DNA of 64,000 bases from positions 124,001-188,000 of the forward strand of contig JAHZJK010000011.1 in NCBI GenBank assembly GCA_022600955.1, in the 5' to 3' direction. The first letter of the stretch is position 1. The number at the start of each line of letters is the position of its first letter. The notes under the pieces were generated by a model. The model searched no databases. It was given only the letters and a program-made list of their open reading frames with translations, and was not told the DNA's origin. The position numbers and the translations under genes are program-made. The stretch is from Gammaproteobacteria bacterium (GTDB taxonomy: Bacteria; Pseudomonadota; Gammaproteobacteria; Steroidobacterales; Woeseiaceae). Positions 48,178 through 57,492 of the stretch are shown one piece after another.

Positions 48178-48345
48178 ATGGCAAAGACTGAAGAAAAGAA
48201 CTACTGCGTGCTTGATCACGCGAACAAGCAGCGGGACCGCGAACGTCGGTATTCCCGGCGCCGCGTGTCCGACCGATTGCGGTCAGATGTTGACGGCTGC
48301 GCGGAACCGACGGACGCTAAGGACAAACGCAATCAGGAAGACTAG
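48178..48345 (+). CDS. Possible small hydrophilic protein, 55 residues
   Basis: An ATG frame of 55 residues, very rich in Arg, Lys, Asp and Glu (MAKTEEKNYCVLDHANKQRD at the start). No strong ribosome-binding site and no recognised family. It fills the gap between the hairpin and the convergent lipoprotein gene. It is reported as a candidate only; composition is more protein-like than the two overlapping frames. Confidence 0.3.
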   Translation: MAKTEEKNYCVLDHANKQRDRERRYSRRRVSDRLRSDVDGCAEPTDAKDKRNQED

Positions 48346-48357
48346 CGCCAGTTGGCA

Positions 48358-49629
48358 CTAGCGAAGTGCGCCATCAGATATCCATTGACGAATTACGTCG
48401 ATATCCGATTGTGGCAATGCTGTCGCGCCCAGTGGCATTCTTGAGCCGCTAATCCCCGCGGTGTTTTCAAGTTTTCTGATCAGGTAGCTGGCATCCGGAT
48501 CGTTGGGTGCAACCAGCATGACATTCGATTGACCGTTCTGATTGCTAAACTGCCCGACCAGCTCCAGGAAGCTGGTATCCGCGTCCGCAAGCGACAGGCC
48601 GGCTGCCTGGGCGCCATTGCTGTGACAGGTCGATGACGCACAACTGGGCGAGAACACCGCGGCCTGAATTTCATCCAGCGTCGGTCCGATAACAACTGGA
48701 GCTGCGATCGTGAACTGGGCGCTGAAATCTCCGCCAGCAGCGCTGTTACCCGATGGGAAATTCCCAGAGAATTCCCCGTCAAGTGCATTCGCATCGAGAT
48801 CCATGATGATCGAAGCGCCCGTGCCTAGCAGGCGTACCCGATAGGTGTCGTCAGCAAGAGTGACACCTGTCAGATCGAATACCGCGCTTTGCGGGTTGGC
48901 GGCTGGCACAGAAATTGACGCTGCTGTAATCGCAATGTCATCGCCGTCGCCGAAGGTAGCGTCGTTGTTGCTGCCTTCAAGAATGAACGTATTCGAATTG
49001 ACCGTTGATGCATCCAGTTCCCGGTCGAAGCCTGCGATGATCTGAGCCGGGGCTGCGGTCAGTGTACTGTTTGGAGTTACGGACAGTGACGTCACACGAA
49101 TCGGCGAACTTGGCTGCACCGTATCGTCAATCGCGCCTGCACTAATCCATTGCCGGATCGTATCAATATCAGCCTGCGGCAAAGCGCCATTGGGAGGCAT
49201 CTGGCCGCCCATCGATGCTGTACCTTCGAGCTTCTGAATCAGGTAACTGTTGTCGGGATTCGTGGGGTTGACACGTTGTAAGCCCGCCACCTGCGAGCTC
49301 GCAACACCGACCAGCATCATATAGCTGTTCGCGATTTCGAGATCCAGGCTCGCAGAGGGGTTCGCACCTGCGTGGCATCCCGACGTTGCACAATTTGGTG
49401 TAAACACACTTGCCTGAATTTCCGAGAAATTCGGTCCGAAGCTGGAACCTGGCGGTGGAGGCGGCGGCGGCGGTGGCGGTGTAGTGCCCGTACCGCGTCC
49501 CGCGGTTGCTTTCTCAAAGGAGGTCTCGTAACACGCCCCGAGGGTCACTGTCATCAACGCTAGTGGCAATATGAGCCACGCGCTTCGAAAGCCAGATGTA
49601 AAGAGTCTTTTCACGACACTCGCCGTCAT
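48358..49629 (-). CDS. Lipoprotein with two CX4CH cytochrome-like motifs and a Big_5-like domain
   Basis: A 423-residue lipoprotein (lipobox LGAC, Cys33) with a run of ten prolines near residues 51-60. Two homologous modules of about 100 residues lie at both ends of the mature part; each contains CX4CH (CATSGCH and CASSTCH), then an SYLIQKLEGTA or SYLIRKLENTA segment, a MPPNG or MPLGA methionine and an ADIDTIRQWISAGA or SDIDVIRQWISDGA end. The Met after each motif could be the sixth haem ligand. Between them lies an immunoglobulin-like Big_5 domain (about 180-310). Haem attachment through CX4CH is unproven. Confidence 0.85.
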   Translation of the reverse strand: MTASVVKRLFTSGFRSAWLILPLALMTVTLGACYETSFEKATAGRGTGTTPPPPPPPPPPGSSFGPNFSEIQASVFTPNCATSGCHAGANPSASLDLEIANSYMMLVGVASSQVAGLQRVNPTNPDNSYLIQKLEGTASMGGQMPPNGALPQADIDTIRQWISAGAIDDTVQPSSPIRVTSLSVTPNSTLTAAPAQIIAGFDRELDASTVNSNTFILEGSNNDATFGDGDDIAITAASISVPAANPQSAVFDLTGVTLADDTYRVRLLGTGASIIMDLDANALDGEFSGNFPSGNSAAGGDFSAQFTIAAPVVIGPTLDEIQAAVFSPSCASSTCHSNGAQAAGLSLADADTSFLELVGQFSNQNGQSNVMLVAPNDPDASYLIRKLENTAGISGSRMPLGATALPQSDIDVIRQWISDGALR

Positions 49630-49797
49630 TGAGCCGATAATCGATGATAACTGTCAGACAACGCAATTATGTGACGGCTATCGCATTACTGACTGCGAGT
49701 AATGAATTCTGCTTTTCCTGTCTCCTTTTGCCGACAGGTATTACACGGCAGCCGGCGGTTGCGCAAGACGATTCGCTCGTCTGCAGAGTACGCTCAA

Positions 49798-50049
49798 CTA
49801 AGGGTTCTTCTCAGGGCCGCTCAATATGTCCGATTGCCGTTGCAGCACGCCCATATCTCGCTTGGTGTTCTCGTGGTCAAGAGCGTCGGCGGCCACTCGA
49901 CAAACTTTTACCGGCCTGTTGGAGCCAGTTGGCTTTTCCATTTTGCAGACGACCTGCCTGTTGTCTGCGGCAAGTGCAGGCTCGACGGAACTGGTAACAC
50001 AGCCGCTCAAGACAAAACCCAGGAAAATAACTGCTGCTGCCTTCATCAT
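49798..50049 (-). CDS. Small predicted lipoprotein, 83 residues
   Basis: An 83-residue protein with a signal peptide and lipobox LSGC at Cys17. The mature part has a pair of cysteines in VVCKMEKPTGSNRPVKVC, a pattern seen in small uncharacterised proteobacterial periplasmic proteins (TGSxxPxxVC), from memory. It sits between the two kinase modules on the same strand and 168 bases before the CX4CH lipoprotein gene. Function unknown. Confidence 0.75.
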   Translation of the reverse strand: MMKAAAVIFLGFVLSGCVTSSVEPALAADNRQVVCKMEKPTGSNRPVKVCRVAADALDHENTKRDMGVLQRQSDILSGPEKNP

Positions 50050-50165
50050 TCATCCCCCGAAATTTACCAAGCAGACAGACTAGCACGCGTACCGAGCGCA
50101 CTTCGTGCGTCTGAATACACACGAACATTTCGGGCGTTTGTTGTAGCGGCCAGCAGCTCGAGTAT

Positions 50166-53063
50166 TTATGTGGTCATAGCCAGTAACTGCACATCGATCG
50201 GTATCGGTGAGGCAGAGAGAATCCGCATCGCACGCGCATGCGCTTCCGCCGCATCTCGGGTGCGACCGAGAGCTCGATAGCAGCGCGCGAGCCAGAAGGC
50301 GGCAACGCCAGCCCAGCGACTTTCAGGATTCAACTCAGTCCAGAAAGCATTGGCACTCTCAAGGTAGGCAAGAGCGGAGGATGGGTCCGAGTTAAGCAAC
50401 GCGATCCGTCCACGGGCGACCATGAGATCCGCAACGGGTGGCGTATCCGCTACCAGCAGTGCCATAAAGATACTCTCGGCGGAATCCAGCTGCGCCTGTG
50501 CCTCTGCAGCGTTTTGCTGAGCCAGATACACAAGTGCAGTCTCGACCATGCTACTCGCTCGATCTCCGATTCTCGCCGGCACCTTGTTTTCAGCGATAGA
50601 CAACTCGAGTACGGACAACGCGTCTTCACTCCGACCTTGCAAACGATAAGCTGTGCCGAGGTTTCGCAGAGCCTGGTAGCGGCTGCGGTCGTCACTTCCT
50701 TGCGTTTCGCGAACAAGTTCTTGCAATAGCTGCTCGGCATGAGCGAACTCACCAGAGTAGGTATCGATGAGCGCCAGCGAAACACTGCTCCTCACGCGAC
50801 CCATAGCGAAATCCTCTTTTTTCGTTATCGCATTCGCCTCTGCGAGATAGTGTTTTGCAGAGGCGACGTCGCGCTGCGCCAGGAGAGCACCTCCTATGGT
50901 ACTAAGTCGGCTCGCGTGTTCCAGGGTACCCGTCTGTTTTTGCTCCAGGAAAATCTCCAGCCCGTGGCGCGCGTTTTGCACAGCGTTAACGAGATCGCCA
51001 CGCTCGGTTTGCACGGCCGCCAGGCTTGTCAGGAAGTGGCCGGCAATCATGCTGCTGTCTCCGAATCTCATGATCGTTAGCCGTGCGGCCTCCTCGATCA
51101 TTTCGGCACCCTGCCTGTAGTCGCCAACCTGCACAAGTGCGCGGCCATAGGTCATCGTCGCGTCCACAATACGCGGATGCTGAGGTTCGGCCGCGTAGAA
51201 TTCCAGGAACAGGTTATGCGCTGTACGAGCTGCGTCGAGCGCCTCGGCACCGCGATCGATCCGTCGATACGTAACCGCGAGCATTTGCTGTGCCATTGCC
51301 ATATCGATTCCGTCGGCCTTGCCTGCCTCCTCAAGTTGCCGAACTTCCGCCAACAAAACGGTCAGTGCCTCATCAAACTGCCCTTTGTGCAGCAACAGCG
51401 CTGCCCGTTGTAGCGGAATCTGGCCGCGCAGATGTTCACCCGCTTCGTCGAGCTTCGCTACCGTGTCAGTTGCAACATTGAGAATGGCAAGCGCCTCATC
51501 ATCTCGCCCAAGGTAACCGTAGGCCTGCGACAGCCAAAATTGCGCATCTGCAAGTACCGACAGGTCCGTGATGTCGTGCTCTGCCGCAATACTGAGTGCG
51601 TTTTCGAGCACACGTATCGCCGATGCATTGTCCTGTAATCCGGTATAGCTCTGCCCGAGCGTCACGAGGAGTTCGAAACGTGCCGCCGGCTCCATCAAGT
51701 CGCGCGTGTTCAGCCGCTCTTCACTCTGATGCAGGAGATCTGTCGCCGACAACGGCGCCAGATCATTGTTCCAGTAAGGGTCGGCGTCCCGGAAGATTGA
51801 GGTAATGAAGTCACTGATACGCTCAGCCCGATCACTCTCCAATAGTATCTGCTGCGCCTGCCGTTCCGCGGTTACCGCCGATTGAACGGCGAGTGCCGCG
51901 ATCGTAACGAGTGCGATAACTGCGAAAGTTGCGAATGCGGCCCCAAGCCGATGACGTCCGAGGAACTTCCTGACCCGGTAGATTGCGGACGGCGCCTTTG
52001 CTTCTACCGGAAGGCCGTTTAACTTGTTGCGAATGTCGTTGGCCAGGCTCTCTGCTGACTGATAGCGCTCTCCCGGAAACTTAGCTAACGCTTTCGCGAT
52101 GATCGCATCGATATCGCCTCGAAGTCGCGAGTTGAACCGACTCGCAGGTGGCGGATCAGTATTTGTAGCGTGATCACACATTTCTGTCAGACTGAGCCCT
52201 TCATAACTCAATGGAACCTGGCCTGTTAGCAATGCGTACATCAGCACGCCAATCGAATAGACGTCCGCTGTAACGTTGACCGGCTCGCCACGCAGCATCT
52301 CCGGACTGGCGAATATCGGTGTGACAGGGCGCTGTGCAACTTGCGTCAGTTTCATTCCAGCAGGATCGGGCTCGAGCATCTTCGCAATACCAAAATCCAG
52401 TAAGCGCACTTTGCCGCCGCTGGCGACAAGGACGTTGTTCGGCTTCAGGTCACGGTGAATAACCAGATTACGATGTGCGAACTGCACTGCGCGAGCGACG
52501 TCGAGGATTAGATAGAGGCGCTCCTCGAGTCCGAGGTTTTGTTGCTCGCAGTACTCATCGATCGGTAGCCCTTCGACATAATCCATCGCGAAGTAAGGTG
52601 CACCGTCTTCGGTCACGCCGCCGTCGAGCAGGCGTGCGATGTTGTCATGCGCAAGTCCTGCGAGAATCTGCCGTTCTGTCAGGAAACGAGCGTGTGCTTG
52701 TTCGGAGTCAAGACCAGCAGGCAGAACTTTCAGCGCAACCTGCTGTTCGTATTGCTCATCGGCCCGTTCTGCAAGATAGACGACGCCCATGCCACCGCGG
52801 CCAATTCGCCGCAGTAGCCTCCATGGCCCGATCGTTTTGTTTCGCGGCAGCGGTTGGTCGTCTTCTGCCAGGGCACCGAGGTTGATTTTGCCTGCAAGGT
52901 TTTCGAAATAGGATTCGGACTCGTTGGCGGCCGTCAGCAGTGTGCGAACCTCTCGTAAGAGTACTGCATCGCCCTTGCACGAGGCATCGACGTACTGCTC
53001 CCGCGCCTGCGGGTCAAGCGTGCCCGCCTTGTGAAAAATCTCGGCCGCGCGCGGAGAGATCAT
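50166..53063 (-). CDS. Membrane Ser/Thr protein kinase with C-terminal TPR repeats (module 2)
   Basis: A 965-residue kinase with the same design as module 1. The kinase domain spans about 75-345 with GRGGMGVVYLAER, VALK lysine, VIHRDLKPNNVL and LLDFGIAKML. A membrane helix lies at about 375-395 (FATFAVIALVTIAALAV), then a long TPR region to the end. The start at 53063 is fixed by the ATGA overlap with the sigma gene. Both kinases share INLG-like juxtamembrane order and sigma pairing, but the TPR parts differ, so they may read different signals. Confidence 0.93.
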   Translation of the reverse strand: MISPRAAEIFHKAGTLDPQAREQYVDASCKGDAVLLREVRTLLTAANESESYFENLAGKINLGALAEDDQPLPRNKTIGPWRLLRRIGRGGMGVVYLAERADEQYEQQVALKVLPAGLDSEQAHARFLTERQILAGLAHDNIARLLDGGVTEDGAPYFAMDYVEGLPIDEYCEQQNLGLEERLYLILDVARAVQFAHRNLVIHRDLKPNNVLVASGGKVRLLDFGIAKMLEPDPAGMKLTQVAQRPVTPIFASPEMLRGEPVNVTADVYSIGVLMYALLTGQVPLSYEGLSLTEMCDHATNTDPPPASRFNSRLRGDIDAIIAKALAKFPGERYQSAESLANDIRNKLNGLPVEAKAPSAIYRVRKFLGRHRLGAAFATFAVIALVTIAALAVQSAVTAERQAQQILLESDRAERISDFITSIFRDADPYWNNDLAPLSATDLLHQSEERLNTRDLMEPAARFELLVTLGQSYTGLQDNASAIRVLENALSIAAEHDITDLSVLADAQFWLSQAYGYLGRDDEALAILNVATDTVAKLDEAGEHLRGQIPLQRAALLLHKGQFDEALTVLLAEVRQLEEAGKADGIDMAMAQQMLAVTYRRIDRGAEALDAARTAHNLFLEFYAAEPQHPRIVDATMTYGRALVQVGDYRQGAEMIEEAARLTIMRFGDSSMIAGHFLTSLAAVQTERGDLVNAVQNARHGLEIFLEQKQTGTLEHASRLSTIGGALLAQRDVASAKHYLAEANAITKKEDFAMGRVRSSVSLALIDTYSGEFAHAEQLLQELVRETQGSDDRSRYQALRNLGTAYRLQGRSEDALSVLELSIAENKVPARIGDRASSMVETALVYLAQQNAAEAQAQLDSAESIFMALLVADTPPVADLMVARGRIALLNSDPSSALAYLESANAFWTELNPESRWAGVAAFWLARCYRALGRTRDAAEAHARAMRILSASPIPIDVQLLAMTT

Positions 53064-53653
53064 TGCCGCGATGCCGCTGTGGGACGCTCCCCGCTTACAT
53101 TCATTTCGCTGAATAGCCACGCGCTGACCAATGCCCAATCACGCTTTACCGTCGCAGCAGAAACGTTAGCAGCAATCGCGGTTTCCTCCACCGTCATGCC
53201 GCCGAAAACCCGGCACTCGAATACCTTGCAATGTCTCGGGTTACTGTTCTCAAGCTTTGTCAGCAGTGCGTCGATATGGACAAGATCTTCGAGCGTATTT
53301 TCATCGTGCAATGCAAGTCCGGAAAGCGTTACCCGCATCGGGTTCTCTCCTCGCTTGGCGGCGGCAACCCGTTCTGCGTAGTTCATCAGGACTTGCCGCA
53401 TGGCTTTCGATGCAGTCGCGAAAAAATGAGCCCGGCCCTGGTAGTCGGCGAACGAGCCACCAGAAAGTTTCAGGTATGCCTCGTGCACTAACGCGGTCGT
53501 ATCCAGCGTGTCGTTGCCATTCCATTTGCGGCGGTGGGCGCGCGCTATTGTGCGCAGCTCCTGGTACACCGAATCGAATAGTGCGTTACGAGCGCCACTA
53601 TCGCCCGATGAGGCCAGTTGCAGCAGTTGCGTTATTTCCTGCGACTCGATCAA
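53060..53653 (-). CDS. ECF RNA polymerase sigma factor, kinase-associated type (module 2)
   Basis: A 197-residue sigma factor like that of module 1. Region 2 shows DTTALVHEAYLKLSGG and RAHFFATASKAMRQVLMNYAER; region 4 shows CKVFECRVFGGMTVEETA and ANVSAATVKRDWALV, the recognition helix. The start is TTG, with GGAG 9 bases upstream and an in-frame stop just before, so no earlier start is possible. Its stop overlaps the kinase start as ATGA. No anti-sigma factor gene is near. Confidence 0.92.
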   Translation of the reverse strand: MIESQEITQLLQLASSGDSGARNALFDSVYQELRTIARAHRRKWNGNDTLDTTALVHEAYLKLSGGSFADYQGRAHFFATASKAMRQVLMNYAERVAAAKRGENPMRVTLSGLALHDENTLEDLVHIDALLTKLENSNPRHCKVFECRVFGGMTVEETAIAANVSAATVKRDWALVSAWLFSEMNVSGERPTAASRQ

Positions 53654-53868
53654 TCGTCAACTCCAGGACGTGCATGCTCTTGGTGGTTCTTCATATTCAG
53701 TATAGCGACATTCGCCGCCCCATCACCTCAGGAAAATGGGATTTACCCATAGAGAGATACCGGAAAAACGGCTGGAACAGCTCAACTGGCCAGGAATATT
53801 GCGGTGATCCGTCCTGTCGCCTTTTCCGGTTTGTTATCTCAGACAGACCGAATATTGAGGTGGTCCCT

Positions 53869-54606
53869 GTGTACAAGGTTTTACCAAAATCCATCACTCT
53901 GCATGGTGCCACGCTTGTGATAGTGTTCCTCGCAAACAGCGCGGCAGGCGCCACTGAGGAGGATGAAAGCCTGCTGAGTGGCAGTTTTGCTGTCGGTTCA
54001 GACTTAACGTTTCGCGGCATATCCCAGACGATGAGCAACTATGCGATAGAGTCCTCGCTGGAATTGAGCCTGCCTTCCGGCCTGTACGCGTACGCTTGGG
54101 GGTCGAATGTCGACTTTGTCCCGTCCAGTGCGGGTGATGACGGTGCGTCTCACGAAATTGATCTGGCCGCCGGCTACTATGCGGACCTGACCGAAAACCT
54201 GGCCGTCGACATTGCACTGATCCGATACATGTTTCCCGGCACAGTCAGCGACGTCGACTATGACTTCAATGAGATCATGGCGACGCTCAGTTATGCCGAA
54301 ACCATTAGCGCGACCGTTGCGCATAGCGACAATGTTGACGGTACGGGAAGCGCGAGTATGTTCTACAGGCTGGGCGGTAGTTTTGGACTGCGCGAAAACA
54401 CCGCGCTCGAGATAGGCATCGGTCACTATGATTTGCTTAACGCATACGGCGAGGCGTATAGCTACGCAGAAATAGGCATAAAACAAAGCTTCGAGTTCGC
54501 AGATGTCGCGATCAGCTATACCGATACGAGTGATTCAGCAGAGCAGATCTACTACGAACAGGCGACCGGCCAGCGACTTATCGTCTCCGTGCAATTCAAT
54601 TGGTAG
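53869..54606 (+). CDS. TIGR02001 (Gcw_chp) family outer-membrane protein
   Basis: A 245-residue predicted beta-barrel with a signal peptide (about 1-28, LVIVFLANSAAGA). The mature start SGSFAVGSDLTFRGISQT is the diagnostic TIGR02001 pattern, followed by alternating strands such as HEIDLAAGYYADLTENLAVD (about residues 84-103) and a C-terminal VSVQFNW ending in an aromatic residue. GTG 53869 is chosen for its GAGG site and proper leader; the open frame continues upstream into the sigma gene's antisense strand. Function is unknown in the family. Confidence 0.85.
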   Translation: MYKVLPKSITLHGATLVIVFLANSAAGATEEDESLLSGSFAVGSDLTFRGISQTMSNYAIESSLELSLPSGLYAYAWGSNVDFVPSSAGDDGASHEIDLAAGYYADLTENLAVDIALIRYMFPGTVSDVDYDFNEIMATLSYAETISATVAHSDNVDGTGSASMFYRLGGSFGLRENTALEIGIGHYDLLNAYGEAYSYAEIGIKQSFEFADVAISYTDTSDSAEQIYYEQATGQRLIVSVQFNW

Positions 54607-54625
54607 CTGATTACTCACAAGCCTG

Positions 54626-55528
54626 CTAAGCCGCGAATAGACTCGAACGAGCGGTATCCGTTATCAACACGACTGACGAATGCCTGAGACGCCGCTCAGG
54701 TGAGATCGCGTAAAAGCGCTCTCGGATTTCCTCCGTTCGTCCGATTACGGACATGCGATACATGCGGCATATTTCCTCTTCGATAACTGTAGGCGCCGCG
54801 AATACACCAACGCCCGCTTCGCCGAACGCTTTAAGGAGAGCACTGTCGTCGAACTCTCCGGCAATGCGCGGCGAAAGTTCGTGGTTCTCGAACCAATCAT
54901 CGAGACGCCGTCGCAGCGCGGAATTCTGTGTGGGCAGCAGCAGCGGAGCGTCGTTCAAACTTTCCGGAAATCTCGCTCGATAGCGCCGCGCACGACCACG
55001 CTGTGAGAAAAAAGACATTCCGCTTTCGCCAAGCCGGTGATTGTAGGCCTTTATTCCCAGGCCGTCCGGTACGGGCTTGTCCGAGAGGACCAGGTCAAGC
55101 TTATGCAAAGCAAGCTCAGACAGCAGCTGTTCGAGCGATGACTCGTGGCATCGCACTCGTACCGGATTCTCAGCCATCATGGCTGGTGCAACAATGCGCT
55201 CCGCAATCAGCTTGGGCATCGAGCTAACGATTCCAAGACTAAGCGTCTTCGGGCCGTTCGTCTGATTGCCGCGCACCACACTAGCGAGTTCGGCTCCCGT
55301 CGAGAAAATCTCGTCAGCGTACTCATACACTAACTGCCCCAAATCCGAGAGTACGAGTCGCCTGCCGACACGGTCGAAGAGGGGATTTCCCACGGCTTGG
55401 TCAAGCAGCTTTAGCTGGCCGCTAATCGTCTGGGGCGTTACGTGCAGTGACTCGGATGCTTTGGCAATACTGCCCTCGCGAGCAACCGCCCAGAAGTACT
55501 GCAGGTGACTGTAATTTAGGTGGCGCAT
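54626..55528 (-). CDS. nhaR: LysR-family regulator NhaR
   Basis: Activator of the Na+/H+ antiporter gene in response to sodium. Its 300 residues begin with the NhaR-type helix-turn-helix NYSHLQYFWAVAREGSIAKA then SLHVTPQTISGQLKLL (about 30-45). The LysR effector domain follows from about 90. It lies on the same strand as nhaA with one small gene between; E. coli has nhaA and nhaR adjacent. Convergent with the TIGR02001 gene 19 bases away. Confidence 0.93.
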   Translation of the reverse strand: MRHLNYSHLQYFWAVAREGSIAKASESLHVTPQTISGQLKLLDQAVGNPLFDRVGRRLVLSDLGQLVYEYADEIFSTGAELASVVRGNQTNGPKTLSLGIVSSMPKLIAERIVAPAMMAENPVRVRCHESSLEQLLSELALHKLDLVLSDKPVPDGLGIKAYNHRLGESGMSFFSQRGRARRYRARFPESLNDAPLLLPTQNSALRRRLDDWFENHELSPRIAGEFDDSALLKAFGEAGVGVFAAPTVIEEEICRMYRMSVIGRTEEIRERFYAISPERRLRHSSVVLITDTARSSLFAA

Positions 55529-55597
55529 GCGATCATCATAGCAGTGAGAACAACAGGCCTCGATACTTCGGCAAAACCGAAGTCGCTGACAGTCGCT

Positions 55598-56059
55598 CTA
55601 GTCCCTTGTGCACGGATAGTGACGGCGCAAGGAAGAGTAAACTACGGACTGTGCCTGTATTTTCTCCAGGCTTTCATAGCGGCCCAGTTCCTCAATGACG
55701 TGAAGGACAAGCTCTGCGATCGGATCAGGTTGCCCGACACAGAACTCCGCGTAGACGGACGGACCGAAGTCCTTCAAGCGACTGCCTACGCGAGTCCTTA
55801 TCGCCCGGTCTGTGAACGTTTCTTCAGCCTCTATTTCCGCAACGACATTTTCTGCCACTCGTGCATCGGTAGCGACAGCACCATCAAGGAAACCTTTTAC
55901 GTAGTAAATGCACAGCGATTTCGCCGAGCTGTCTCCATGCTCGCGAAAGTCATCACAGGCGTCCTTGAGCTGCAGGGCCGTCAAGGGCTCGATGGCTATT
56001 ACTCGGTTCGCGGCGAACAGGCAGGTCATCGCTATAACGACAATTATCAGATTTTTCAT
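55598..56059 (-). CDS. Exported Rap1a/Tai-like protein
   Basis: A 153-residue protein with a signal peptide (about 1-22, CLFAANRVIAIE). The motif CIYYVKGFLDGA at about 50-61 and further cysteines (CDDF, EFCVG, YPCTRD) match the Rap1a/Tai domain, known from immunity proteins to type VI amidase effectors but also common in unrelated exported proteins. No effector gene is adjacent. Its start overlaps the nhaA stop (ATGA), and nhaR follows 69 bases later, so it is part of the sodium operon. Confidence 0.78.
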   Translation of the reverse strand: MKNLIIVVIAMTCLFAANRVIAIEPLTALQLKDACDDFREHGDSSAKSLCIYYVKGFLDGAVATDARVAENVVAEIEAEETFTDRAIRTRVGSRLKDFGPSVYAEFCVGQPDPIAELVLHVIEELGRYESLEKIQAQSVVYSSLRRHYPCTRD

Positions 56060-57266
56060 GGCTTTCCTTTCTCCTTTACGGGTTTCGGCGGAGTTTTCGA
56101 TTTACGGTTAATAGCGTGACGTAAGACAAGATATCCAGCTGTAGCCGCCAGCAATGAACCGGCCAGGACGCCGACACGCGTAGCGGCGAGTTCGTCGAAT
56201 GCGCCACGCTCAAATGCGAGTGAGCCGATAAAGAGGCTCATTGTGAAGCCGATGCCGGTTAACAACGCCACACCGTAGACCGACAACCAACAGCTGCCCT
56301 GAGGAAGTTGTGCCAGTTTGAGTTTCACAGCCAGCCAGACGATGCCGAACACACCAACTTGCTTGCCAAGGAATAATCCTGCCGCGATACCAATCGACAC
56401 GGACCCAACAGCGCATCGGTGCTTATGCCGGCGAACGAGACGCCTGCGTTGGCAAACGCGAACAATGGCAGAATCAGGTATGCAACCCAGGGGTGGAGCG
56501 AGTGCTCGAGATGCCGCAGTGGCGAAGGCATCGCCGAGTTTGTTCGCAGCGGCACTGTACAGGCCACAGCGAACCCCGCCAGAGTGGCGTGCACGCCACT
56601 TTTCAACACACAGAGCCAGACCACCAGGCCAATGGTCACGTACACAGCAATGCGCGCCACGCCACGCCGATTAAGCATGACGAGACTACCGAGTCCGACC
56701 GCGCCCGCTGTCAGTGCAAAAAGCGAGAGGTCCTGCGTATAGAAGATCGCGATTACAACGATGGCTGCAATGTCATCGAAAATCGCAATCGACGTCAGGA
56801 ACATTTTGAGTGCAATGGGCACACGACTTCCAAGAAGCATCAGTACGCCCAGAGCAAAAGCGATATCGGTTGCCGCCGGTATGGCCCAGCCGTTGATCGT
56901 CTCGGGATTGCCCCAATTGAACGCCGCATAAACGGCCGCTGGGACGAAGAAGCCGCCGATCGCGCCCGCCGCCGGCAAGAGCAGTTGATCTTTCGACGAG
57001 AGCTGTCCTTCCAAAATCTCTCGCTTGACTTCGAGCCCTATCAGAAAGAAGAACACGGCCATCATGCCGTCATTGATCCACAGCAACAGCGGCTTATCGA
57101 CGACCAGGTCACCAATCGCGATTACCATTGGGACGTCAAGCAGTCGTCCGTACAGAGAGGCCAGAGGGGAATTCGATACCAGCAACGCAGCGATAGTCGA
57201 AATGACCAGCAGCACACCAGCGGACGATTCGAGACGCAAGAAATTTCGCAGAGCTGCAACAGGCAT
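56056..57266 (-). pseudogene. nhaA: Na+/H+ antiporter NhaA, interrupted by a single-base frameshift
   Basis: Electrogenic antiporter of the inner membrane. With one base restored it would have 403 residues, near the E. coli NhaA length. The first frame runs from ATG 57266 (GGAAG site upstream) through LLWINDGMMAVFFFLIGLEVKRE, the twin-Asp ion site in SIAIFDDIAAIVV and KSGVHATLAGF to DALLGP near 56400. There the frame is lost. The remaining VSIGIAAGLFLGKQVGVF to the end continues in another frame to 56056, including GIGFTMSLFIGSLAF. One base is missing in GGTCC-GTG. A sequencing error is as likely as true inactivation because everything else is intact. Confidence 0.88.
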
Positions 57267-57492
57267 GTGACTTCCGATAGCTTTAGCCGCTGACTCAATT
57301 GTCAGGCCGCCATAGGTGACCAATTTAACAAATCGACTATCTCGAACAGATCGCAATACCCGAGCGCTTCGTTCGACTTTTCCGATGTATGTGTTTCGCT
57401 CGGTTTTCTCGATCTGAGCAATCGAATACCTCGACTGGACTAGAAGTGTGACCCCGGTATGCTTTTCTTTTCATCTACTACCGGAGTGACCA

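Noticed and set aside
53759..53830. Inverted repeat ACCGGAAAA ... TTTTCCGGT upstream of the TIGR02001 gene
   Set aside because: Arms are only 9 bases with a 54-base loop; it may be chance and no regulator is indicated.
53257..53868. Upstream extension of the TIGR02001 protein
   Set aside because: It would overlap the sigma gene antisense and bury the signal peptide; GTG 53869 has a ribosome-binding site and correct leader.
55598..56059. Type VI secretion immunity gene
   Set aside because: The Rap1a/Tai domain fits, but no effector, VgrG or secretion gene is nearby and the gene is coupled to nhaA.
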